From the NCBI GenBank assembly GCA_947573015.1, contig CANPDS010000009.1:1-20754 (forward strand): DNA of 20,754 nucleotides, written 5' to 3'. This DNA comes from an uncultured Muribaculum sp. GTDB lineage: Bacteria; Bacteroidota; Bacteroidia; Bacteroidales; Muribaculaceae. Of the stretch, positions 10,101 through 15,153 are shown piece by piece. Under the pieces are notes generated by a model. It saw nothing but the letters and a program-made list of their open reading frames with translations, searched no databases and had not been told where the DNA came from. The translations under genes and the position numbers were made by a program. Each line of letters starts with the position of its first letter. Position 1 is the first letter of the stretch.

Positions 10101-10258
10101 CTCCGGGTACTACCGGCATCGACAGCATCTTCGAGTCGGCAAAGGCTGTGAAGGAAGCTATCTACGATGCTGCCGGACGCGCGATGAAGAGCATGCAGCG
10201 TGGCATCAACATTATCCGTCATTCGGATGGTACTGTAACCAAAGAACTTCGCAAATAA
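4166..10258 (+). CDS. Giant secreted coiled-coil protein with dockerin-like and cohesin-like C-terminal modules
   Basis: The gene encodes about 2030 residues from ATG 4166, chosen because MQKKIIASLLVSPLAFNAMA is a signal peptide (cleavage after A20). An in-frame ATG at 4067 would add 33 residues ahead of it that do not resemble a signal peptide. Residues 21-137 are beta-rich with Gly/Asn/Thr. About 138-1783 are almost continuous Ala/Glu/Lys/Asp/Leu-rich helix, read as coiled coil. A type I dockerin-like module follows, with Ca2+ loops DVNGDGKVNITD (1787-1798) and DVTGDKEINISD (1824-1835). About 1852-1975 look like a cohesin-type beta sandwich (YEINLANSEKFVGGQFDLKV). The last 45 residues (IYDAAGRAMKSMQRGINIIR) resemble Bacteroidetes C-terminal sorting/anchoring tails. 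No enzymatic domain is visible. A role as a surface fibre or scaffold is inference. The neighbour at 10379 carries two more cohesin-like modules and is a likely partner. Confidence 0.85.
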   Translation: MQKKIIASLLVSPLAFNAMANITLDNVIANGGTDWSVSGVTGDNTIFENGTFTCPVGGGVISQKITVNVPGTYRISINNPQNATVNATVDGKPADKDGGSSVTFTVQGKTVVTIEVSAVNSSEKYSFSGATIEIEFDFDAYKENMLKEANAAYKYIGFDADNNTDKAAELKKQNSALQVKLRAIRALINALDTEDGLKDYTDNELWTNPDKIAQRINDLKGASEALNEEINAENARFAIEKANKAAYEAIVGDGNDNAGEIGALNEALKKVLDAINNAETEVSEDTRKEYQNKANAIQAAIDAYKKAADEAYTDGDGKIKDTAAVDFESRKEAINSDITALGTDFANAVAKEALDKYIGGLNTTLSDAYAKAQQVILRGIDTIDGYPSVYSDLKSEWMRQLTEANTTATESLKESVDKEAAAAVVKTATAAFEQIVADAKALVKGQNDAMTAALGSIQSKQDSFDELTDAYAVCEKAGLEIDKDTADKYAAQVAVVKAAIEAAKDKIDGDYGKHEIAGKDYTEDYTAIQTEIDKLAKILSDANLSEKAEAQKALNDLIKVLENADKELELTGKDNSLFNKFNAVTIPELQKGVKDLTDDYAGSELESAIASNGEYIGKVVEAFTGVKAVNDDFAGSIDDLEKIVEAKYYNLGYTGSYDRKSNIDEQIADLTTTCKGWQDKYNEALAADAQICYELAKAIVGEMNQTDWKSTLNAAFRTFVRTVTEANNTVANGKLAEAKAKLIEILGETEANALIPQKLTETLNAIATAWGKTDANAANSFFKDDERKALVKTYGDIDEMIEAAMATIDNLYNNQKVYTELLAKVTTDKMNSDKPEVFDYKSVNTALDELTAYNNETSEGNAAKAAFEAKINGSDKASIKSQRDALVEDLKAQLKALTLEKNQVAVNTTIDNLFKQIADMKVAIDANEKSHGDQVAYGNSALNYVANYMAQMTMQDSGNFAQDWIDALTKLIDGDLAAADKAVQESYDGTTAAADDKANKDAYDAIKAKADEIWANFNGDDGFAKKIFDHNAEIKNELDVPVNKMDDVYKGAINSFNAYEAMNAGYRAFLTDLDPSPVITHEEVYKYTDDLRQLKSDLENTISDANTALKAVSEDEVKALEAEIKNLTDNINKLVEDMVAGYNDGGKGYYAYYQPIVKKALDDATADIKAAGLSDEDAAAILAEAQKHYDAAAEAYEKEMSTEGENAPNGANIGMVMSEVADEFDQVIPNIDLQAGAEAYWADEYKAASDRFAELKAELEAYKYQLEAQTEAFNAAVSGAAAENAAVAQVEEDLIKTVKTNLDNLAGYVKAAEDAVKDYNADQTDRDAAAAEYGTKLEDLNAALNDLKESVKTLGTTGDAVTKAEAAVKTVDDAIENIKSETALDTVKADIDGKIAAAEKAIEEGYEAALAAEIENLNELLSQAKVEYNNAFAASDSQSTFDFDKAKDNIDDLEKAISDLVGNDELTAADKVTEAVRIEKGLSEAINDLETTHKPAGETTLDKIKDELNVNAGEFAVNLGNATDALAGCEPEVQEKWSAEYEAIQSEIDEIQDAINNGGSELIGQTDNYNSRINALQEQLDELNKKVEADQAVAHVKAVSNARYAELKAEYDEINKSLADLNTMLGEYEMADDFAAQVANIEKKLAIALVALENAKDAYSLTEDSELAPEATQALHAIQGAALNAKKAYAKNLQKEANAKLAEVNSSLQSLNIVPEEFAKILEALQTLRNESSLLDTDIDQFLAYVGDKYEESLATIEGYIQQSEQIAQMADELLANANENSYLPGDVNGDGKVNITDVQRVMNYMMTAVGYDDLDSVTAHAADVTGDKEINISDVAMIVKHVFSGEPIQTTFALKCGKVESSSEITPVLVGEEDGVRTYEINLANSEKFVGGQFDLKVAAGCEIVDVTAADRISTHDLYVSDNNGYTRVGIVSEENAVIEGNDGATVYVQVRGRGGVGIENAIFADETAQGYALGDKTPGTTGIDSIFESAKAVKEAIYDAAGRAMKSMQRGINIIRHSDGTVTKELRK

Positions 10259-10285
10259 TCATTTCGAATAGATAATTTGGACTTT

Positions 10286-10343
10286 CGGGACAGCATCTGC
10301 GATTCATACCGCAAGCATGGACACGGGGTGCTGTCCCGTTTTT
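10286..10343 (+). terminator. Nested hairpin with U-tract between the giant gene and the cohesin-like gene
   Basis: CGGGACAGCA (10286-10295) pairs perfectly with TGCTGTCCCG (10329-10338), extended by a U-G wobble and a C-G pair. Within the loop TGCG (10298-10301) can pair with CGCA (10310-10313). Five T follow at 10339-10343. It fits a terminator or partial terminator 27 bases after the giant gene. No TAnnTTTG promoter is visible before the next ATG (10379), so read-through with differential expression, or processing, is plausible. Confidence 0.65.
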
Positions 10344-10378
10344 ATCAATCATTTCATTATAAGAAAAAATTTTACGCT

Positions 10379-11434
10379 ATGAAAATTAATAAGCAGTTTG
10401 GCATGAAGCTCGTTATGCTACTTTCAGCACTTTTCTGTGTGAATGCCGCTTCGGCCGACAATGTGCTTTCTGTGACTCCGTTCACTATCGACAGCTACGA
10501 TACAGTAGATATGCAGATCTGTCTGGACAACACTGATCCTATAGGTGCTTTTCAGGTAGAGATCGTCCTCCCCGAAGAACTTGAAATAACAGGAAAGCCT
10601 GTGCTTAACGCTGACCGTAAGAATTCCGGCATGCAGGTTCAGGCAAGCAAGTTGTATGGAGTGGTATCTAACCAACTGAAAAATTTCAAGGGTAATACTG
10701 GCGCAATCATGAGCGTGCCAGTAAAGGTTAAGGAAGGTATGCTTGCCGACAAGACTGTTAAAATTGCCATGAAGCAGATCGTTCTGTCTTCCGGCGATGG
10801 TGAGTTGGGTGTTGAACAGCCTGATTTTGACGTTGAGGTGACTCTTGTCGGTGAAACTTATAAATATTCGGGCTATACTGATCCCACAGAAATCACTATT
10901 ATGCCCGGCGAACGCAAAGAGGTAGCTTTCTGTGTTACCAATAATGGCCCAATCTGGGGCTTCCAGATTGACGCTTATCTTCCCGAAGGCCTTTCTATCG
11001 ACGAGGAGAGCGGTGAGACTGCCGAACGTTGCAGTGAGGATGGTTTTGTTCTTATCACACAAAACACCGGCTTCACCCGTATCGCTCTTGTTACATACGG
11101 TGAAAATTCAGTAAAGGACGATACATTCGACGGCGCTGTTCTTAAATTCACTCTCGTAGCTTCAGATGACTTTACAGCAGAGAAAGGAGAGGTTACATTC
11201 AGCAATTTTATTGTAGAAAATTCGATCGCTCCTGCTGCAAAGGATTGTCCCACTACTCCTCTTACCGTTATCAACGGCAAGACTTCAGGTATCGACGCTA
11301 TCATCAACGATGCTGCCATGGGCAATGCCGCAATCTACACTCTCGATGGCATCAAGCTTGATGCTCCTCAGACTGGCAAAATCAATGTGATTGTTACTAC
11401 CAATGGAGATGTAAAGAAGGTACTCGTGAAATAA
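10379..11434 (+). CDS. Secreted protein with two cohesin-like modules
   Basis: From ATG 10379 the product is 351 residues. The in-frame TTG at 10277 would start inside the upstream hairpin and bury the signal peptide, so it was rejected. Residues 1-26 (ending VNAASA) form a signal peptide. Two beta-sandwich modules follow, about 27-157 and 158-300. Each has the cohesin-like pattern of an N-terminal strand, a GAFQVEIVLPEEL or WGFQIDAYLPEGL strand pair, and a later variable loop. The final 50 residues (AIYTLDGIKL, then KINVIVTTNGDVKKVLVK) match in layout the tail of the preceding giant protein, suggesting a shared export or anchoring route. No catalytic motif is seen. Cohesins bind dockerins, and the only dockerin-like module in the window is in the upstream neighbour, so the two products may bind each other (inference). 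Alternatively these may be generic beta-sandwich adhesion domains. Confidence 0.82.
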   Translation: MKINKQFGMKLVMLLSALFCVNAASADNVLSVTPFTIDSYDTVDMQICLDNTDPIGAFQVEIVLPEELEITGKPVLNADRKNSGMQVQASKLYGVVSNQLKNFKGNTGAIMSVPVKVKEGMLADKTVKIAMKQIVLSSGDGELGVEQPDFDVEVTLVGETYKYSGYTDPTEITIMPGERKEVAFCVTNNGPIWGFQIDAYLPEGLSIDEESGETAERCSEDGFVLITQNTGFTRIALVTYGENSVKDDTFDGAVLKFTLVASDDFTAEKGEVTFSNFIVENSIAPAAKDCPTTPLTVINGKTSGIDAIINDAAMGNAAIYTLDGIKLDAPQTGKINVIVTTNGDVKKVLVK

Positions 11435-11629
11435 TACGGGTATTAAGTCAAATCTAACGGAGAGCGTACATTGTGTCGCATGATATGCGATATATTTATG
11501 CGTAGGCAATGGCGCTCTGAAATAAAATGCGTAATATTCATATATAATCTTCTAAAGTAAATTCCATTAGGGATAATTAGATGTTAGACTTAATTAGGTT
11601 CTTGTGAAGGACCCTAATTAGCGGAGAGG
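11435..11629. other. Non-coding gap with two hairpins
   Basis: The gap after the cohesin-like gene runs to 11747 (313 bases) with no credible gene. AGAGCG (11461-11466) can pair with CGCTCT (11513-11518), enclosing a tight inner hairpin TCGCAT-GAT-ATGCGA (11476-11490). TAATTAGG (11591-11598) pairs with CCTAATTA (11613-11620). The rest is AT-rich. The terminator and promoter at the distal end are listed separately. The hairpins could be a 3' UTR or a small RNA; the sequence alone does not decide. Confidence 0.4.
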
Positions 11630-11662
11630 TGCAGTGTGAGTCATACCATACTGCATCTTTTT
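11630..11662 (+). terminator. Rho-independent terminator before the chromate transporter genes
   Basis: TGCAGTGTG (11630-11638) pairs with CATACTGCA (11647-11655) with one G-U wobble and an 8-base loop, followed by TCTTTTT. It separates the cohesin/dockerin region from the transporter genes. Its U-tract overlaps the -33 box of the next promoter. Confidence 0.7.
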
Positions 11663-11688
11663 GTTTAAGTAAAAAATCAGTAATTTTG
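11660..11688 (+). promoter_or_regulatory. Bacteroidetes-type promoter for the chromate transporter pair
   Basis: TTTG at 11660-11663 and TAATTTTG at 11681-11688 are separated by 17 bases, a full match to the TTTG / TAnnTTTG pattern. It lies 59 bases upstream of ATG 11748 and directly after a terminator, so it most likely starts a new transcription unit. Confidence 0.65.
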
Positions 11689-11747
11689 CATCGCATTTAC
11701 CATGCTGCAATTTGTGGTGGTGGCAATGTGAAACATAATTAGTTGTA

Positions 11748-12455
11748 ATGCAATCTGATAAAACAATATCAACTGAAGCCGGGCATCCGACACCGGAAGG
11801 AGGAGCGATCTATTGGCAGCTGTTCTGGACATTCCTGAAGATTGGCGCATTCACATTTGGTGGCGGTTGGGCCATGATCTCGATTATAGAGCGTGAAATT
11901 GTTGATAAGCACGGATGGATACGGCGTGAGGATTTCCTTGACCTTCTGGCCGTGTCGCAGTCGCTGCCCGGCATCCTTGCCGTCAATATTTCTGTAAGCA
12001 TAGGCGATCGGTTGCGTGGGTTGAAAGGCAGTGTGGTAGCGGCACTTGGTACAATATTGCCGTCGTTTCTGATCATTCTGGCCATAGCTATATTCCTTAC
12101 GCCAGATATAATAAAGGAGAACCGTGTGGTGAGTGCCATATTCAAGGGGATACGCCCATGTGTGGTTGCGCTGATAATTGCTCCTGTGCTCACATCCGCC
12201 CGTTCGGCCAAAATCACATGGCGTACGGTATGGATTCCGGTTGTGGTAGCCATTCTGATATATGTGGGATGGAATCCTATACTTTTCATTGTGCTCGGAG
12301 GCCTTGGCGGATGGCTTTGGCTGCGCCATATCAACAAGCGTTTGAATGGCTCTGCCCCATCCGGTTCAGCCGGGCAGCCCGATTCGGATAAAAATGTAGG
12401 GACGCACCAAGGTGCGTCCGTTCCTGATACTGAAAGGAAAGGAGGTAAGCGATGA
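11748..12455 (+). CDS. Chromate transporter family protein (CHR), first half-size subunit
   Basis: A 235-residue integral membrane protein of the CHR family, short form (one CHR domain). The signature KIGAFTFGGGWAMISIIERE lies at about residues 31-50, followed by GWIRREDFLDLLAVSQSLPGILAVN. Several hydrophobic spans follow to about residue 190. Short-chain CHR proteins work as pairs encoded side by side; some export chromate, while the substrate of many is unknown, so chromate is a family label here. The C-terminal tail from about residue 195 is hydrophilic. Residues 218-224 (GTHQGAS) are encoded by a copy of the palindromic repeat found near sufD, so the tail seems extended by an inserted element read in frame. 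The TGA stop overlaps the next start as ATGA. Confidence 0.88.
   Translation: MQSDKTISTEAGHPTPEGGAIYWQLFWTFLKIGAFTFGGGWAMISIIEREIVDKHGWIRREDFLDLLAVSQSLPGILAVNISVSIGDRLRGLKGSVVAALGTILPSFLIILAIAIFLTPDIIKENRVVSAIFKGIRPCVVALIIAPVLTSARSAKITWRTVWIPVVVAILIYVGWNPILFIVLGGLGGWLWLRHINKRLNGSAPSGSAGQPDSDKNVGTHQGASVPDTERKGGKR
12400..12419. repeat. REP-like 20-bp perfect palindrome, copy 3, inside a coding region
   Basis: The arms GGACGCACC and GGTGCGTCC flank an AA centre, making it the reverse complement of copy 1 at 2426. Like copy 1 it is preceded by GTAG. It lies within codons 218-224 of the first chromate transporter gene, 36 bases before its stop, and keeps the reading frame open. Confidence 0.88.
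12438..12446 (+). promoter_or_regulatory. Strong Shine-Dalgarno sequence for the second CHR gene
   Basis: AAAGGAGGT ends five bases before ATG 12452. A near-perfect anti-16S match is unusual here, because Bacteroidetes genes generally have A-rich leaders without this motif, as the other genes in this window do. It is embedded in the last codons (K-G-G-K) of the first CHR gene and may help re-initiation at the ATGA overlap. Confidence 0.5.
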
Positions 12456-12982
12456 GCGTGTATATAAAGTTGATATGGGCCTATCTTAAGATCGGTCTCT
12501 TTGGCTTCGGAGGAGGCTATGCCATGCTTGCGTTGATCGAGCGAGAGGTTGTGGCTCCTGGGTGGATTACCGAGCAGGTGTTTACCGACATTGTGGCCAT
12601 CTCGCAGATGACCCCCGGTCCGATCGGTATAAACAGTGCCACATATATAGGATATGTGGTGACAGGAAATGTGTTCGGCTCAATTATCGCCACACTGACA
12701 GTCATGCTTCCCTCGTTCCTGCTGGTGCTCTATGCGAGTCATTTCATACATCGTCATAAAGACTCGGAGGTGATAAAGGGTATTTTTTCAGGTTTGCGTC
12801 CTGTAGTGATCGGGCTTATCGCTTCGGCTGCTCTGCTGCTGATGAACCGTCAGAATTTCCCAGATAATACATTCAGCATACTTATCTGCGCTATATCTTT
12901 TCTGTTGGTTTATCTCACCAAAATCCATCCTATCTGGATTATCTGCCTTGCCGGTCTTGGAGGATTGGTCATTTATTATTAA
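12452..12982 (+). CDS. Chromate transporter family protein (CHR), second half-size subunit
   Basis: A 176-residue integral membrane protein, the second member of a short-chain CHR pair. The family signature is at residues 13-30 (KIGLFGFGGGYAMLALIE), followed by APGWITEQVFTDIVAISQMTPGP, where MTPGPIGIN is the canonical loop. Four to six hydrophobic spans fill the rest, ending in a hydrophobic helix without a soluble tail. The ATG overlaps the stop of the first gene by four bases (ATGA), the arrangement expected for translationally coupled subunits of a heterodimer in the inner membrane. The two copies are clearly homologous but diverged (FTFGGGWAM versus FGFGGGYAM), so this is an old paired arrangement and not a recent duplication or a frameshifted single gene. 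Confidence 0.9.
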   Translation: MSVYIKLIWAYLKIGLFGFGGGYAMLALIEREVVAPGWITEQVFTDIVAISQMTPGPIGINSATYIGYVVTGNVFGSIIATLTVMLPSFLLVLYASHFIHRHKDSEVIKGIFSGLRPVVIGLIASAALLLMNRQNFPDNTFSILICAISFLLVYLTKIHPIWIICLAGLGGLVIYY

Positions 12983-13007
12983 ATAAGCTATAAATACTTA
13001 ATTGCCG

Positions 13008-14327
13008 ATGTCTGCTACAACATTTACTTACAGTCAGGCTCTCGACTTTCTATATACTCAGTTGCCGATGTATCAGCGTCAGGGTGCTCCTGCTTACAAG
13101 CCCGGACTTGGCACTTCGCGGAAGCTTGCCGCAGCATTCGGCAATCCGCACCATAACTTCCGCTCTATACATGTCGGCGGCACAAATGGCAAAGGATCTA
13201 CGGCTCATACGTTAGCCGCTACATTGCAAGCCGCCGGTTACCGGGTAGGACTTTACACTTCTCCGCATCTTGTGGATTTCCGCGAGCGGATACGTGTCGA
13301 TGGTGAGATGATCACAACAGATGCTGTAACTGATTTCGTGTCGCGCTATCTGGCGTTGCCGGAGGATGTGCGAGAGCTTCATCCTTCATTCTTCGAGCTT
13401 ACGATGGTGATGGCTTTTGACTATATGGCCCGTAACGGTGTGGATGTAGCTGTGATCGAGGTTGGCATGGGGGGCCGTCTTGACAGCACGAATATAATCT
13501 CGCCCGATCTGTGCGTTATAACAAATATCTCGTTTGACCATACGCAATTTCTCGGTGATACCCTTCCGGCAATAGCCGGAGAGAAAGCCGGAATCATCAA
13601 GTCGGGGGTTCCGGTGGTGATCGGAGAGGCTGAAGGCGATGTGCGGAGGGTTTTCGCAGAGAAGGCTGCGGCAGTGTGTGCACCGATTGTTTTCGCTCAG
13701 GATTATCCTCAATATACTGCGGCACATATAACGCCGGAATATATAATATATGAGGGGACGCCTTTCGGCACATTGCATGGTCAGCTTACAGGAGATTGTC
13801 AGTTGCGTAATGCCGCTACAATAATAGCATCAATATGCGTGCTGATTGATCGCGGATATGATATTTCTGCCGATAATGTGAAGCGTGGGTTCGCGTCGGT
13901 ATGTGATGATACCGGATTGTTGGGACGATGGATGACCGTCGGCACAGCGCCATGCATTATCTGCGATACGGGTCATAATGTGGGTGGGTGGCAATATCTG
14001 GCTCCACGTCTGGCCTCGCTCCCGGGAGTGAAGCATGTTGTGCTCGGTTTTGTAAGCGATAAGGATGTTACTCATATTCTTGAGATGGTGCCACGCGCGA
14101 ATACCAGGTTTTATTTCACGCAGGCATCGATTGACCGGGCCATGGAGTGTGGACGTCTGCGAGAGATCGCTTTCGGATGCGGAATGGAAGGAAATGCTTA
14201 TCCCTCGGTATCTGAGGCTGTAAATGCCGCCATAGATGCAGCCGCGGAAGGTGATACGGTATTTGTTGGTGGTTCGACATTTGTTGTAGCGGATTTTCTT
14301 CAGTCGCGGCTATCTCGTAATGTTTGA
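13008..14327 (+). CDS. folC: FolC: folylpolyglutamate synthase / dihydrofolate synthase
   Basis: A 439-residue Mur-ligase-superfamily enzyme that adds glutamate to folates (and, in bifunctional forms, to dihydropteroate) using ATP in the cytosol. The P-loop HVGGTNGKGST is at about residues 55-65, followed by GLYTSPHLVDFRERIRV. The central motif EVGMGGRLDSTNI precedes ISFDHTQFLGDT and IAGEKAGIIK. The C-terminal domain carries DTGHN at 320-324, the local version of the DxAHN motif. ATG 13008 is preferred over an in-frame TTG at 13002. It follows the CHR pair by 25 bases with no clear promoter, so it may be co-transcribed with it. Whether it has both activities cannot be told from sequence, but bifunctionality is common in bacteria. 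Confidence 0.93.
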   Translation: MSATTFTYSQALDFLYTQLPMYQRQGAPAYKPGLGTSRKLAAAFGNPHHNFRSIHVGGTNGKGSTAHTLAATLQAAGYRVGLYTSPHLVDFRERIRVDGEMITTDAVTDFVSRYLALPEDVRELHPSFFELTMVMAFDYMARNGVDVAVIEVGMGGRLDSTNIISPDLCVITNISFDHTQFLGDTLPAIAGEKAGIIKSGVPVVIGEAEGDVRRVFAEKAAAVCAPIVFAQDYPQYTAAHITPEYIIYEGTPFGTLHGQLTGDCQLRNAATIIASICVLIDRGYDISADNVKRGFASVCDDTGLLGRWMTVGTAPCIICDTGHNVGGWQYLAPRLASLPGVKHVVLGFVSDKDVTHILEMVPRANTRFYFTQASIDRAMECGRLREIAFGCGMEGNAYPSVSEAVNAAIDAAAEGDTVFVGGSTFVVADFLQSRLSRNV

Positions 14328-14346
14328 AAAATATGCAAGATGATAC

Positions 14347-14377
14347 TTGCAATTTAATCCTTCACTCATTAAATTTG
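14347..14377 (+). promoter_or_regulatory. Possible promoter upstream of the acyltransferase
   Basis: TAAATTTG at 14370-14377 matches TAnnTTTG, with TTG at 14347-14349 20 bases upstream. It follows a weak hairpin, TGCAAG/CTTGCA (14334-14351), after folC. The predicted transcript start would fall almost on the GTG start codon at 14383, so either the mRNA is nearly leaderless, ATG 14422 is used, or the motif is fortuitous. Confidence 0.3.
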
Positions 14378-14382
14378 CATCC

Positions 14383-15114
14383 GTGAAGCTCATATTATAC
14401 CGCATATATCAATTGTTCATCATGGCCCCGGTGTTGCTTGTGGCCACTATCATCACGGCTACTCTGTCGATACTGAGCGCAGTGGTAGGTGCTGGCCGTT
14501 GGGGAGGATATTTTTTCCCGCACTGGTGGGCAAGGCTTTTCTGTGTGATGACATTGGTGAAGGTTGAGGTGAGGGGACGGGAAAATGTCCGCTCCGGAAC
14601 ATCCTATATGTTTGTGGCCAATCATCAGGGAGCTTACGATATATTCTCGATATACGGTTATCTCAACCATCAGTTCCGGTGGATGATGAAGAAGTCGCTG
14701 GAGAAGATACCGCTTGTGGGATATTCATGCAAGGTGACTGGACATATCATGGTTGATAACTCGTCGCCGTCGGCCACACGGCAGACTATGGAGCGCGCAG
14801 AGCAGCAGCTTCGCGGAGGAATGTCGTTGGTAGTCTTCCCGGAAGGTGCCCGTACGTGGGATGGCCATATGAGGCGGTTTAAGCGTGGTGCGTATATGCT
14901 TGCCATGGAGTTTGGACTTCCTGTGGTGCCGATATCGATTGACGGAGCATTTGATGTGATGCCACGGTTCAAGAAAATACCGCATTGGGGCAAGATTACG
15001 CTAACGATACACAAACCTATAGAACCGGCTCATGACGGACGTCATGATCTCGGTGAACTGATGGATGAAAGTGCGAAAGCCATACGTGAGTCGCTTCCAG
15101 AGCGGTTCAAGTAG
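14383..15114 (+). CDS. plsC: 1-acyl-sn-glycerol-3-phosphate acyltransferase (PlsC family)
   Basis: A lysophospholipid acyltransferase that transfers an acyl group to lysophosphatidic acid at the inner membrane, forming phosphatidic acid for phospholipid synthesis. Taking GTG 14383 gives 243 residues starting VKLILYRIYQLF, followed by an N-terminal membrane span to about residue 40. The catalytic HX4D motif is H81-D86 in NHQGAYD. The substrate-binding FPEG is at 152-155, followed by ARTWDGHMRRFKRGA. VVPISIDGAF is the usual fourth block. ATG 14422 is an alternative start that would remove the first 13 residues of the hydrophobic segment. An in-frame TTG further upstream (14347) is less likely. 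The gene symbol is assigned from family motifs; other acyl-acceptor specificity is possible. Confidence 0.88.
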   Translation: MKLILYRIYQLFIMAPVLLVATIITATLSILSAVVGAGRWGGYFFPHWWARLFCVMTLVKVEVRGRENVRSGTSYMFVANHQGAYDIFSIYGYLNHQFRWMMKKSLEKIPLVGYSCKVTGHIMVDNSSPSATRQTMERAEQQLRGGMSLVVFPEGARTWDGHMRRFKRGAYMLAMEFGLPVVPISIDGAFDVMPRFKKIPHWGKITLTIHKPIEPAHDGRHDLGELMDESAKAIRESLPERFK

Positions 15115-15153
15115 TGGCCAGACAATATTATAGAATCATAAAATTATCTTCCA

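Noticed and set aside
10277..10378. TTG-initiated extension of the small cohesin-like protein
   Set aside because: It would run through the nested hairpin and place 34 residues before a clear signal peptide; ATG 10379 is the better start.
4166..11434. A cellulosome cluster
   Set aside because: No glycoside hydrolase, carbohydrate esterase or polysaccharide lyase domain is present; only the scaffold-type modules are seen.
11748..12982. The two CHR genes as one frameshifted full-length transporter
   Set aside because: Each has its own FGGG and GPG/LPG-type signature block and its own start, and they join by a normal ATGA overlap, the usual layout of paired short CHR proteins.
13002..13007. 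TTG start for folC at 13002
   Set aside because: It adds only two residues, and an ATG is available at 13008.
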